Part shown: positions 56,407 through 64,000 of the stretch, piece by piece
Layout of the letters: the number at the start of each line of letters is the position of its first letter
How positions within the stretch are numbered: position 1 is the first letter of the stretch
Assembly: GCA_020635905.1 (NCBI GenBank)
Contig: JACJYV010000001.1
Location: 558,001-622,000 of the forward strand
Direction of reading: 5' to 3'
Length of the DNA stretch: 64,000 nt
From: Bacteroidia bacterium
GTDB taxonomy: Bacteria > Bacteroidota > Bacteroidia > J057 > JADKCL01
Made by a program: the position numbers and the translations under genes
The notes under the pieces: generated by a model
Databases searched by the model: none
What the model was told of the DNA's origin: nothing
What the model saw: only the letters and a program-made list of their open reading frames with translations

Positions 56407-57242
56407 AAATAAGTCGAAACCATCCAGAAAATAAGTTGATGGTTCCTCTGGAATAATTTTGACCTATCCCTGATATAAGTTGGAGGTACTTTTGGCATAA
56501 GTTGGACCTACCCCCGTTATAAGTTGAAGGTACCTTTGGCATTAGTTGGAAATACCCCCGGCATAAGTTGGAGGTACCCCCGCCATAAGTTGAGAGCACC
56601 TCAGGAGTAAGTTTGACCTACCACGAAGATAAGTTGGAGGTACGGTTGAAGTAAGTTTGACCCACCCCTGCCATAGGTTGAAGGCACCCTGGGAGTAAGT
56701 TTGACCTACCCCTGGCATAAGTTGAAGGCACCCTGGGAGTAAGTTTGACCTACCCCTGACATAAGTTGGAGGCACCCTGGGAGTAAGTTTGACCTACCCC
56801 TGACATAAGTTGGAGGCACCCTGGGAGTAAGTTTGACCTACCCCTGACATAAGTTGAAGGCACCCTGGGAGTAAGTTTGACCTACCCCTGGCATAAGTTG
56901 AAGGCACCCTGAGAGTAAGTTTGACCTACCCCTGACATAAGTTGAAGGCACCCTGGGAGTAAGTTTGACCTACCCCTGACATAAGTTGGAGGTACGGTGG
57001 AAGTAAGTTTGACCTACCCCTGACATAAGTTGGAGGCACCCTGGGAGTAAGTTTGACCTACCCCTGACATAAGTTGATGGCACCCTGGGAGTAAGTTTGA
57101 CCTACCACGAAGATAAGTTGGAGGTACGGTGGAAGTAAGTTTGACCTACCCCTGACATAAGTTGGAGGCACCCTGGGACTAAGTTTGACCTACCCCTGAC
57201 ATAAGTTGAAGGCACCCCTGAAATAAGTTCCAGGTACCTCGC
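56407..57242. repeat. 22-bp tandem repeat array, 38 units, no indels
   Basis: Every unit is exactly 22 bp: unit 1 starts at 56407 and unit 38 ends at 57242 (38 x 22 = 836). From unit 10 (56605) to unit 37 two types alternate: A (core TAAGTTTGACCTACC) and B (core ATAAGTTGGAGGCACC), making 14 pairs of 44 bp. Eight A units are identical; outer units are more diverged. A variant block (CCACGA then TACGGT) occurs at units 10-11 and 32-33, suggesting block duplication. There are no spacers, so it is not CRISPR. TAA in every unit and 22 not being a multiple of 3 close all plus frames; TAG in the A units closes minus frames. Confidence 0.95.
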
Positions 57243-57283
57243 GGGTAGGTTGCAGATAGTTTGGCCCTGCCTGCAAGGTAGCT

Positions 57284-57437
57284 TGCTACTGCCTGTAACT
57301 TATTCTGGCCCTGCCTGGAACTTATCACAGGGGTATCCTGAACTTATCCCGGGGGTATCCGGAACTTACTCCAGGGGTACTTGAGAGGTACTTCAGACCT
57401 GCCTTTGGGGTAGCTCAGAGCTACCCTGAGGGTACCT
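57284..57437. repeat. Inverted-orientation copies of the 22-bp unit
   Basis: Units in 22-bp phase read AACTTAT/AACTTAC with GGGGTA, the reverse complement of the main unit: 57306, 57328 and 57350 are clear, 57284 is partial and 57372-57437 degenerate. The array therefore faces an opposed mini-array across a ~40-bp diverged junction (57243-57283). Confidence 0.8.
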
Positions 57438-57974
57438 TTTGGGTTCCCTTACGCAACCTTGCGACATGGCCTGTTTGAGGTGCAATTTCGAATAGATTAG
57501 CATGACAAATCGATATGCGATATATTATTATTTCTTGAAAATACGCAAAATTCTGCTGCACCCCAACTTACAAAGTGTCGCATTTCTCTTTACATCGACC
57601 CTTCAGCAGCCACCCAGGCACCCCCAAAAACAAATCACCCCGGCAACTATCCATTGCCGGAGTAATCAATCAATTTTGGGTAAGCATAGTAGCTATTAGC
57701 ATTCAGCGTTAAGCGTTAAGCTATCAGCTCATTGTTCCTTGCCCATTGTTCATTGTTCATTGCCCTACCCCAGATCGAGGTGGACCTATTTGAGATCGGG
57801 GTATCCAATGTCATGGGTTCGAAAAATCAGGTTTTGATCTTTGATAAATCTACTCCGGGCCTGGAAAAAGGACTTCACATGGTCAAAAGGGAGCTCAAAT
57901 TATCTTAGAATCAAGACTTTTTGATGCTTTCCCCGCCCCAAAGTCAAAACGGCCGCAGCCTGGAAGTGGAATTC
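57438..57974. other. Intergenic region after the repeat array
   Basis: No credible gene. Short low-complexity repeats occur at 57690-57765, such as GCGTTAAGCGTTAAG and repeated CATTGTTC. The frame at 57502-57699 has no family features and is rejected. Confidence 0.5.
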
Positions 57975-59075
57975 CTATGCCTCTTGCGTTTCAGGTTGCT
58001 CCCGGTTCATCATCTCCTTCCCTTTTCCCCGCGACCAGATCACAAAAAATATGCCCCCGATCACAAAGGGGATGCTCAGCAACTGCCCCATGTTGAGGGT
58101 CATGCCTTCTTCAAATCCAACCTGGCCTTCCTTGAAAAATTCAATGATGAATCGGGCGGTGAAAGTGAGAATCAGGAAGAGGCCAAAATGCTGGGCGTAG
58201 GGCACGCGTCCTCTCTGGCGGTAGTAAACCAGCAACAAAAAGACGAAAATCAGGGTATAAGCAAAAGCTTCATAGACCTGGGATGGATGACGACCCACCA
58301 CATGAATGCGCCAGACGGGCGTCTTTTCGGGCCCTTCATACAGGGTGTACCACCAGGCCTGGTGGGGTACATTTTCGTCGCGTAGGGTCACTTTGCCCAT
58401 CTCCCTCAGGGAAGCAGGCGGAATTTTGGCCACGCCCACGCCCTGCTCCTCCTTTTCCGCGCTGCGGTGGAGATACAAAGTATCTTTGGGCATATTTTCA
58501 GGCGCGTAGGTGATGCGGATATCGTCATTTTTCCACTCGGCAAAGAAAACGGGGGCATCCTGATCGCCTGCATTGGGGCCCTGGTAAACGATGCCCCAGC
58601 TTCCGTCCGTCTCGGAACCAATGATTTCGGAATTGATCAGATTGCCGGTACGGATCATGAGGCCACTCAAAGCCACCACCACCACAATGCGGTCCAGAAT
58701 CCAAAAAACGGAACGTTTGGTAACCCGCCGACTGGCCACAAACATGGCCAGAATGATGCCCACCGCGGCTCCGTGACTGGCCAGTCCTCCTTTCCAGATC
58801 ATCAGAATTTCGAGCGGATGCTCCAGATAATAGCCGGGTTCGTAGAAAAAACAATGCCCCAGCCGGGCTCCCAGAAAAGTCCCTGCCGCCATGTAAATCA
58901 CGAGTGGATCAAGCCACTTTTCGGGTGCCTTTTCCAGCTTGAACATGCGGGCAATGATGGCATAACCCAACACAAATGACATCCCAAACAGCACCCCGTA
59001 CCAACGCAGGGCAAAGCTTCCCAGGTTGATAATCTCCGGGCTGGGATTCCAGTTTGTATAGAGGAAGAAATTCAT
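57975..59075 (-). CDS. lgt: Prolipoprotein diacylglyceryl transferase
   Basis: 366 residues from the ATG at 59075 (MNFFLYTNWNPSPEIINLG); a TTG 21 bp upstream is the alternative. Lgt transfers diacylglycerol from phosphatidylglycerol to the lipobox Cys, needed for the lipoproteins of this window. Multi-pass membrane protein with LRWYGVLFGMSFVLGY, the signature region FLGARLGHCFFYEP, HGAAVGI (catalytic His), IRTGNLINSEIIG and RHPSQVYEAFAYT. An ~80-residue hydrophilic insert (~175-255) lies between the last two; it makes the protein longer than the ~290-residue E. coli enzyme. Confidence 0.93.
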   Translation of the reverse strand: MNFFLYTNWNPSPEIINLGSFALRWYGVLFGMSFVLGYAIIARMFKLEKAPEKWLDPLVIYMAAGTFLGARLGHCFFYEPGYYLEHPLEILMIWKGGLASHGAAVGIILAMFVASRRVTKRSVFWILDRIVVVVALSGLMIRTGNLINSEIIGSETDGSWGIVYQGPNAGDQDAPVFFAEWKNDDIRITYAPENMPKDTLYLHRSAEKEEQGVGVAKIPPASLREMGKVTLRDENVPHQAWWYTLYEGPEKTPVWRIHVVGRHPSQVYEAFAYTLIFVFLLLVYYRQRGRVPYAQHFGLFLILTFTARFIIEFFKEGQVGFEEGMTLNMGQLLSIPFVIGGIFFVIWSRGKGKEMMNREQPETQEA

Positions 59076-59131
59076 GCCCTGAAGATAGAGGATCAATGTG
59101 CAATTAGCAAGGAGCTTTCAGCAGGGAGCGA

Positions 59132-59191
<60 letters not shown>

Positions 59192-59307
59192 AAAAGGAGT
59201 TTTTTGCTCAATTTCTCGTCTTAGAAGTTAGCGGGATAGGGAGGCGGTTAGTTCCCAGGGTAATAACCGTAAACCACAAACTGTGCCTGTAAACCACAAA
59301 CCGCAAT

Positions 59308-59607
59308 CCCGATAGCTATCGCATAGGCGTCAACTTATTGGGAAATCAACCTAAAAGGGTCTGTATCGCAATCCCGATAGAAATCGGGATCGCCAAGATT
59401 TTTGGACCCTCCCGAATGCTTTCGGGATTCCGTTGGCTGAGGTGGCAAATACCGAAAGCGTTCGGTACGCTAAGCAAGCCTTTTTAAATACGTTTTGTCT
59501 TTGGGATCTTTGCTCCCTTCAACCCACAAAATGCGGAAAACAACCCCTTTGCGGCCTTTGCGTGACCTTTAAACCCTTAAGTTGACGCGCATGCGATAGC
59601 TATCGGG
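59308..59607. repeat. 300-bp element with 30-bp terminal inverted repeats and internal palindromes
   Basis: Ends 59308-59337 and 59578-59607 are inverted repeats matching at 28 of 30 positions; both begin CCCGATAGCTATCGCAT and end GCGTCAACTTA. Inside are three more palindromes: CCCGATAGAAATCGGG (59373-59388), CCCGAATGCTTTCGGG (59411-59426) and ACCGAAAGCGTTCGGT (59451-59466). No transposase and no clear target duplication is seen. It may be a MITE or REP-type element. Confidence 0.75.
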
Positions 59608-59626
59608 AGTAAACCGTAAACTGTTT

Positions 59627-60892
59627 TCACAAAACCACCAAATAATACCCCGAAAACCCCACCAGAAAGGCCATGCCCAGCCAGGCCAGGACCTTCAGGA
59701 AAGTCCCGGGTTTGTCGGCGGGGGCCACATCTTTGCCGTACATGACCAGATAATTCAGTCCGGCCAGCACGGGAGCGGTGAGGAAAGACAAAATGGTGGC
59801 GATGTCCACCATGACTTTCATGCTGCTGATGAAAAAAGCCAGCACCATGACCGCGCCGAGCGCGGTGATCAGAATCCAGATCCAGTACATGGGCTGATCC
59901 AGTTTCTTCTCTTTGCGGGCCAGAGGGGGTACGAGCAAAGCGCCAGATTTGCGCAACACCCGTGGGAAGGCATCCAGGCAGGTGATGGTGGTTGAAAACA
60001 TGGTGGTAAAGGCCGCAATGGCAATCAGCCAGTAGGCCCACTTGCCCAGGCTGGAGGTATAAATGCCGATCAGTTGGCGGGAAAAGGCGCCGCCTGCGGC
60101 GGCGAGCTGTACATCCGTGCCATAAATCACCATGGCGCCCAGCCCCAGAAAGCAAAGGGCCAACACCAGGGTGCCCCAATAGCCAATGTTGAAATCCAGC
60201 AGGGCTTCCTTCATGGTCGGGCGGTAGCCGGTCTCTTCCTGCTTGGCTTTGTTCCACACGGACGACCAGATCGAAATGTCGATCGGGGCGGGCATCCAGC
60301 CCATCAGGGCAATGAGAAAGACCACGTGTCCGTGGTCGCTCCAGCTGAAATGGGCCATTTTGGCCTCATCGACCTGCACTTCGGCGCCGAAGGCGGCGAT
60401 GAAGGCGGCAATCGTCGTAAGGGAAAGCACCACAATCACCACTTTCATGGTTTTGTCGAGAAAGGAAAATCGCCCCACCCCCAGGATGAGAAGGCAGGCC
60501 GCCAGCAAAATGGCGCTCCAGGCCCAGGGCGGCAGAACGATGCCCGTAAGTTCTTCGGCCAGACCGGCCGTGACTACCGTGACCGCTGCCTGAATGGTAA
60601 ACATGGTGCCGAAGGTCATGATCAGGTAAATGATCAGGGCCCAGGAACCGAGGTTTTTGTAGCCATCGAGCAGGGTCTTGCCGGTGGCGGTGGCGTAGCG
60701 GGGCCCCATTTCAAAGAAGGGGTATTTGAGCAGATTGGCGATAATAACAGCCCAAACCAGGCCATAACCAAAGTCTGAGCCTGCCCGGGTGCTTTGCACC
60801 AGGTGCGAAACCCCGATGGCCGCCCCCGCATACAGGAGACCGGGACCGAGGGTCTTGAGGAAATTTTGCAGGCGTGAGGAAGATGGATTCAA
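59627..60892 (-). CDS. Nramp-family transporter lacking the DPGN motif
   Basis: 421 residues, about eleven transmembrane helices with the LeuT-fold Nramp pattern (GPGLLYAGAAIG ... AGSDFGYGLVWAV at TM1-2, GYRPTMKEALLDFNIGYWG in the middle). In TM1 the usual IDPGN is replaced by IGVSH; in TM6 the MPH motif is MPA (GWMPAPIDISIW). The Met ligand is kept but the Asp and Asn ligands are not, so the substrate may not be Mn/Fe. The start is a TTG at 60892 (MNPSSSRLQNFLKTL), as no ATG is available nearby. Divergent from the TonB-C-like gene. Confidence 0.85.
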   Translation of the reverse strand: MNPSSSRLQNFLKTLGPGLLYAGAAIGVSHLVQSTRAGSDFGYGLVWAVIIANLLKYPFFEMGPRYATATGKTLLDGYKNLGSWALIIYLIMTFGTMFTIQAAVTVVTAGLAEELTGIVLPPWAWSAILLAACLLILGVGRFSFLDKTMKVVIVVLSLTTIAAFIAAFGAEVQVDEAKMAHFSWSDHGHVVFLIALMGWMPAPIDISIWSSVWNKAKQEETGYRPTMKEALLDFNIGYWGTLVLALCFLGLGAMVIYGTDVQLAAAGGAFSRQLIGIYTSSLGKWAYWLIAIAAFTTMFSTTITCLDAFPRVLRKSGALLVPPLARKEKKLDQPMYWIWILITALGAVMVLAFFISSMKVMVDIATILSFLTAPVLAGLNYLVMYGKDVAPADKPGTFLKVLAWLGMAFLVGFSGYYLVVL

Positions 60893-60953
60893 AGCGTGTA
60901 ATTGGATTCTGCTTTAAATTTAAAAGAAAGCGCCACAAATTGTAAATTTGAAC

Positions 60954-61373
60954 ATGGTGAAATGGAAATTCCTTTGGCTGGGCCTCTTCATGCTGGGTCT
61001 GAATAACCTGATCGGACAAGTTCCACTCCAACCCGATACCCTGTTTTTTCCCCGGGATACGGCAATTGTGACCCAATTACTGAAAAATAATTATCCTGAT
61101 ACAGAACCTGCCATCCATAACCTGGAAGATTTTCGGTCCCTCTTTCCCGCCCCCTGCAAATATTGTCCATACGAAACCAGGGCCATTTTTCGCCTGCTGA
61201 TCAGCCCAAAGGGAGAGGTAATCGGGGCCGTGCGCCTTCGGGGAAATTGCCTGCCATTCAACGAAGCCTTGCAGCAAAGTTTGCAGGCGTTGGTATTTTC
61301 CCCGGGCACCACGGATGGGAAGGCGGTGACAGCCTGGGTGATATTTCCTGTCAATTGGGATTGCAGGCGGTAA
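60954..61373 (+). CDS. Small secreted TonB-C-like protein
   Basis: 139 residues from the ATG at 60954; signal peptide ends near LIGQ (residue ~22). The C-terminal ~70 residues (ISPKGEVIGAVRLRGNCLPFNEALQQSLQALVFSPGTTDGKAVTAWVIFPVNW) follow the TonB C-terminal beta-alpha-beta pattern, here as a free secreted domain. A CKYC pair precedes it. TAAATTTG (60943-60950) matches a -7 box directly before the ATG. Function unknown. Confidence 0.65.
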   Translation: MVKWKFLWLGLFMLGLNNLIGQVPLQPDTLFFPRDTAIVTQLLKNNYPDTEPAIHNLEDFRSLFPAPCKYCPYETRAIFRLLISPKGEVIGAVRLRGNCLPFNEALQQSLQALVFSPGTTDGKAVTAWVIFPVNWDCRR

Positions 61374-61454
61374 AAAACCTTGCCCGGACTTCTTGGAACA
61401 GAACGGTCATTTCACTAAATTTTGGCAAGCAATTACAACACCTTAGCCAGCCTG

Positions 61455-64000
61455 ATGACCAAAAAATGGATTTTCCTTGCCCTTTGCCTGAGTCTGACCT
61501 TTTTCATGGGATGGGGGCAGTATAGTTTTTACGGAAAACTGAACGACCAAAATTATAACTGGTTTATTCGTTCGGTAATTCCCACCTCTGACTCAGGATT
61601 TGTTGCAACCTTCAAGAAAAATACATTTCCAGGAACTGGGGGAATCATGAAACTTGATCAACAGGGAAATTTACTCTGGGTAAAATCGTCTTCCAGGGTC
61701 CCCACAGTGGCATTTGAATCATCCGACAAAGGATTTATTGTAGGAGGAAGCGGATTTTTGTTTAAAACAGATTTTAATGGGAATTTTTTGTGGGGCAAAA
61801 AAAATCTGGTTGGCACCCTAACTCTTCTGACCCAGGATGGTGGGTATTTGCTTCGTTCAGGAAACGCATTCTATAAACTGGACTCCTTGGCGAACGTTCA
61901 GTGGGTAAAAAAATTTGATCATCAGTGGATGGAGTTGGTCTCCGTAATTGAACTAAAAAATGGTGGTTATGCTATTGCTGGAAGTATTTCTGATACTCCC
62001 ACCACAGGGGCGTGCATTAAAATATCTCCCCAGGGGAATGTTGTTTGGGCCAAAGAATTTACATCTTCCCCTAATTTGAGTTTTAATTCGATCACAGAAG
62101 GAGAAGACAACAATCTGATATTGGTTGGTGGAATTTGTGGAGACGCAAAATGTAGTTTCCTCGGATTTTCCATGAAATTAAGCCAAAGTGGCAGCCCGAT
62201 TTTTTCGCGGAAATATTCATACAGTTCGTTTTGGAATGTCACCGCATTACCTGATTCAGGTTTTGTGGTTAATGGAGCTAGTAGTAACGGGTCTGTATTT
62301 TATTCAGGGGCACCTTTTATGGTAAAATTTGACAAGAATGGTATTGCTAAGACCAGGTCAATAAATTCAAATCAGGGAAATTTAATTTATCCCATACATA
62401 AAACCTGGGATGGTGGCCTTGTGTTTGCATATTCAGATGATTTTAATCAAAATGGAGGATATGTCTATAAGCATTACCTTGACCAGGGCTCTTGTTTTCA
62501 GTCCCAACCGCCTTTTGGGTCCACTCTGGTTTCAGTTACACAAACAAACTTATCCCTTTCCTCAAAAACTCCTGTTTGTTCCCCCATTCCCGACACCCTG
62601 GTTCAAACCAGCCCAGTATTGCCGTACACTTTGTTATGTGCCACCTGCAATAAACCCGAAGTTTTCCTCAATCACTCTTCCTCTGGCCTGACCCTGAGTT
62701 GTCAGGATTCCGTTTTTGTACTGGATACGACTTTCCATCAGGTAACTTCTTTCCTGTACGATTTTGGCGATGGCAGCACCAGCACCAGTCCCAATCCTGT
62801 GCACACCTATGCTTCACCCGGGCAATACAACGTATGCCTGAATGTGACCAATCAGTGTGGCACCAACTCGGTTTGCTTTGTGGTTGACCATTGTGCCAAT
62901 GCCAATTTCACCCTCCCTGTTTATGCCTGTCTGGGAGATTCAGTCCAACTTACCAACCTCTCTCCTGCCCTTGACAGCGTCATCTGGCTGGATAGCCTGG
63001 GAGTTTTCAGTCACGATACCCATGCTGTATGGCTGCCCGCCTGGCCCGACACCCAACTGATCACCCTGGTCACCTGGAACGGCCTTTGCTGGGATACCCT
63101 CAGCAAACCCATCATCGTGCAGGCAGGGCCACCCAATCCGGTCTTTACTCTCACCAAAAACGGCAGCCAGATCGTGACCCACAACCTCACCACCCAATCC
63201 CAAAGCACGCATTGGGACTTTGGGGATGGGGGTACCTCCAACAGCTATAACGCCACCCACAGCTACACATCGTCAGGAATTTTCCCCGTTTGCCTTACCT
63301 CCACCAACGCCTGCGGTTCCCAAACCGTTTGCGACACCTTCCCCTGCCAGTTCCCTACCGTGGATTTCAACCTGGTGGTGCACCACGATACCGTCATTCT
63401 TTCCAATTTCAGCCTGAATGGCCTCTCCTTTCTATGGGATTTTGGCGATGGCACGGTGGATTCAGTCAACTGGAGCCCGGTACACGTGTATGGCCAGACC
63501 GGCGGATTTGATGTCTGCCTCACGGTTCAGAGTTCGTGCAATTCGGTGACCTTATGCAAAATTGCGGGCTCAATCCTACCAGCATCTCAGCAAATTCCCT
63601 ATTTCGCGGCCAAACCCAAATTCAAATACGATTTTATCAGTCCCGTGCTGGATGGAGGCAGTATGGTGGCCCGCAAGAGTGGAAACACCATTTTCGCTTC
63701 CCGTCAGGATCCTTTTGGCAATGAAATCTGGACCAAAGGGTTTGTGGTGAATAACGGCTTTGCCATACAGGACATGATTACCCTCAATTCAGGAGAATTT
63801 ATCATTGTGGGCAGTATGTGGTACAAAACCTACCTGCTCAAATTCGATCAAAATGCGAATCCCATCTGGTGGAAAGCTTACGAGTCGGCCGATTTTTTTT
63901 CCTATCTGGAATATCCCGGCTATCGCCTCAAAGAGGCCCTCAATGGTGACCTGATCATGGTGGCCCAGGAGACCAACCCGCCCGGATACCCTTTAGGACA
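61455..64000 (+). CDS. PKD-repeat surface protein (3' end cut by window edge)
   Basis: At least 848 residues, open to the last base with no stop. Signal peptide MTKKWIFLALCLSLTFFMGW ends near residue 22. Residues ~25-330 form a beta-propeller-like repeat with G-G-I-M-K-L-D and W-V/A-K strands (GGIMKLDQQGNLLWVK, KLDSLANVQWVKKF). Three PKD domains follow (YDFGDGSTSTSPN, HWDFGDGGTSNSY, LWDFGDGTVDSVN), then another propeller-like stretch resembling the first. Cysteine pairs accompany each PKD domain. A T9SS sorting domain is expected beyond the window. The first ~1 kb is clearly more AT-rich than the rest. Confidence 0.85.
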   Translation, partial: MTKKWIFLALCLSLTFFMGWGQYSFYGKLNDQNYNWFIRSVIPTSDSGFVATFKKNTFPGTGGIMKLDQQGNLLWVKSSSRVPTVAFESSDKGFIVGGSGFLFKTDFNGNFLWGKKNLVGTLTLLTQDGGYLLRSGNAFYKLDSLANVQWVKKFDHQWMELVSVIELKNGGYAIAGSISDTPTTGACIKISPQGNVVWAKEFTSSPNLSFNSITEGEDNNLILVGGICGDAKCSFLGFSMKLSQSGSPIFSRKYSYSSFWNVTALPDSGFVVNGASSNGSVFYSGAPFMVKFDKNGIAKTRSINSNQGNLIYPIHKTWDGGLVFAYSDDFNQNGGYVYKHYLDQGSCFQSQPPFGSTLVSVTQTNLSLSSKTPVCSPIPDTLVQTSPVLPYTLLCATCNKPEVFLNHSSSGLTLSCQDSVFVLDTTFHQVTSFLYDFGDGSTSTSPNPVHTYASPGQYNVCLNVTNQCGTNSVCFVVDHCANANFTLPVYACLGDSVQLTNLSPALDSVIWLDSLGVFSHDTHAVWLPAWPDTQLITLVTWNGLCWDTLSKPIIVQAGPPNPVFTLTKNGSQIVTHNLTTQSQSTHWDFGDGGTSNSYNATHSYTSSGIFPVCLTSTNACGSQTVCDTFPCQFPTVDFNLVVHHDTVILSNFSLNGLSFLWDFGDGTVDSVNWSPVHVYGQTGGFDVCLTVQSSCNSVTLCKIAGSILPASQQIPYFAAKPKFKYDFISPVLDGGSMVARKSGNTIFASRQDPFGNEIWTKGFVVNNGFAIQDMITLNSGEFIIVGSMWYKTYLLKFDQNANPIWWKAYESADFFSYLEYPGYRLKEALNGDLIMVAQETNPPGYPLG

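Noticed and set aside
56318..56775. Two minus-strand ORFs in the repeat region
   Set aside because: They are short by-products of the repeat in its diverged part; the array closes all frames further on and no start or family feature is seen.
56407..57242. CRISPR array
   Set aside because: Units are directly adjacent with no unique spacers, the unit is only 22 bp, and no cas gene is present.

Overview
The window comes from a member of the Bacteroidota, most likely a Saprospiria/Chitinophagia-like lineage (this placement is inference). The evidence is: several secreted proteins ending in type IX secretion (T9SS) sorting domains, the DUF4295/bL38-type ribosomal gene after rpmG, promoters of the form TTTG-N19/20-TAnnTTTG instead of E. 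coli-type boxes, little or no Shine-Dalgarno sequence before most starts, and an Mpl ligase plus a Bacteroidota-style UvrA. The window opens inside uvrA and closes inside a PKD-repeat surface protein.

Layout. 1-10.3 kb: housekeeping genes (uvrA, HNH nuclease, metallo-beta-lactamase-fold hydrolase, rhomboid, Hsp20, mpl, rpmG-bL38, SRP RNA, ribD, pyrR-like). 10.3-23.3 kb, minus strand: tRNA-Thr/Tyr/Gly/Thr, tuf, tRNA-Trp, secE, nusG, rplK, rplA, rplJ, rplL, rpoB, rpoC. The four leading tRNAs have the same anticodon order as the E. coli thrU-tyrU-glyT-thrT-tufB unit. 23.4-38.7 kb: a copper-export pair (copA plus an HMA chaperone), envelope proteins (TPM, DUF4476, a short LemA-like protein, a large DUF2207 protein), aat, tag, an ARPP-1 protein, a phosphoesterase-RidA-AlkD-like cluster and small lipoproteins.

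38.7-56.1 kb is an accessory/surface region: four T9SS cargo proteins (one a subtilisin), a TPR/PD40/OmpA protein resembling PorE, a NarL-type response regulator beside a histidine-kinase-like protein that has lost its phospho-accepting His, and a sensor-less sigma-54 activator followed by four identical-architecture palindromes and a PAS histidine kinase. The palindromes (CACGG-N4-CCGTG) form two pairs, each with exactly 40 bp between site starts, in the spacer between activator and kinase genes.

56.1-57.5 kb holds the most unusual structure: 38 head-to-tail units of exactly 22 bp with no indel, organised internally as 14 alternating A/B pairs (44 bp), followed by several units of the same motif in inverted orientation. 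It is not a CRISPR array and does not look coding. 58-64 kb: lgt (with an 8 x 7-bp repeat just upstream), a ~300-bp element bounded by 30-bp inverted repeats and filled with short palindromes, an Nramp-fold transporter that lacks the DPGN motif, a small TonB-C-like protein, and the truncated PKD protein.
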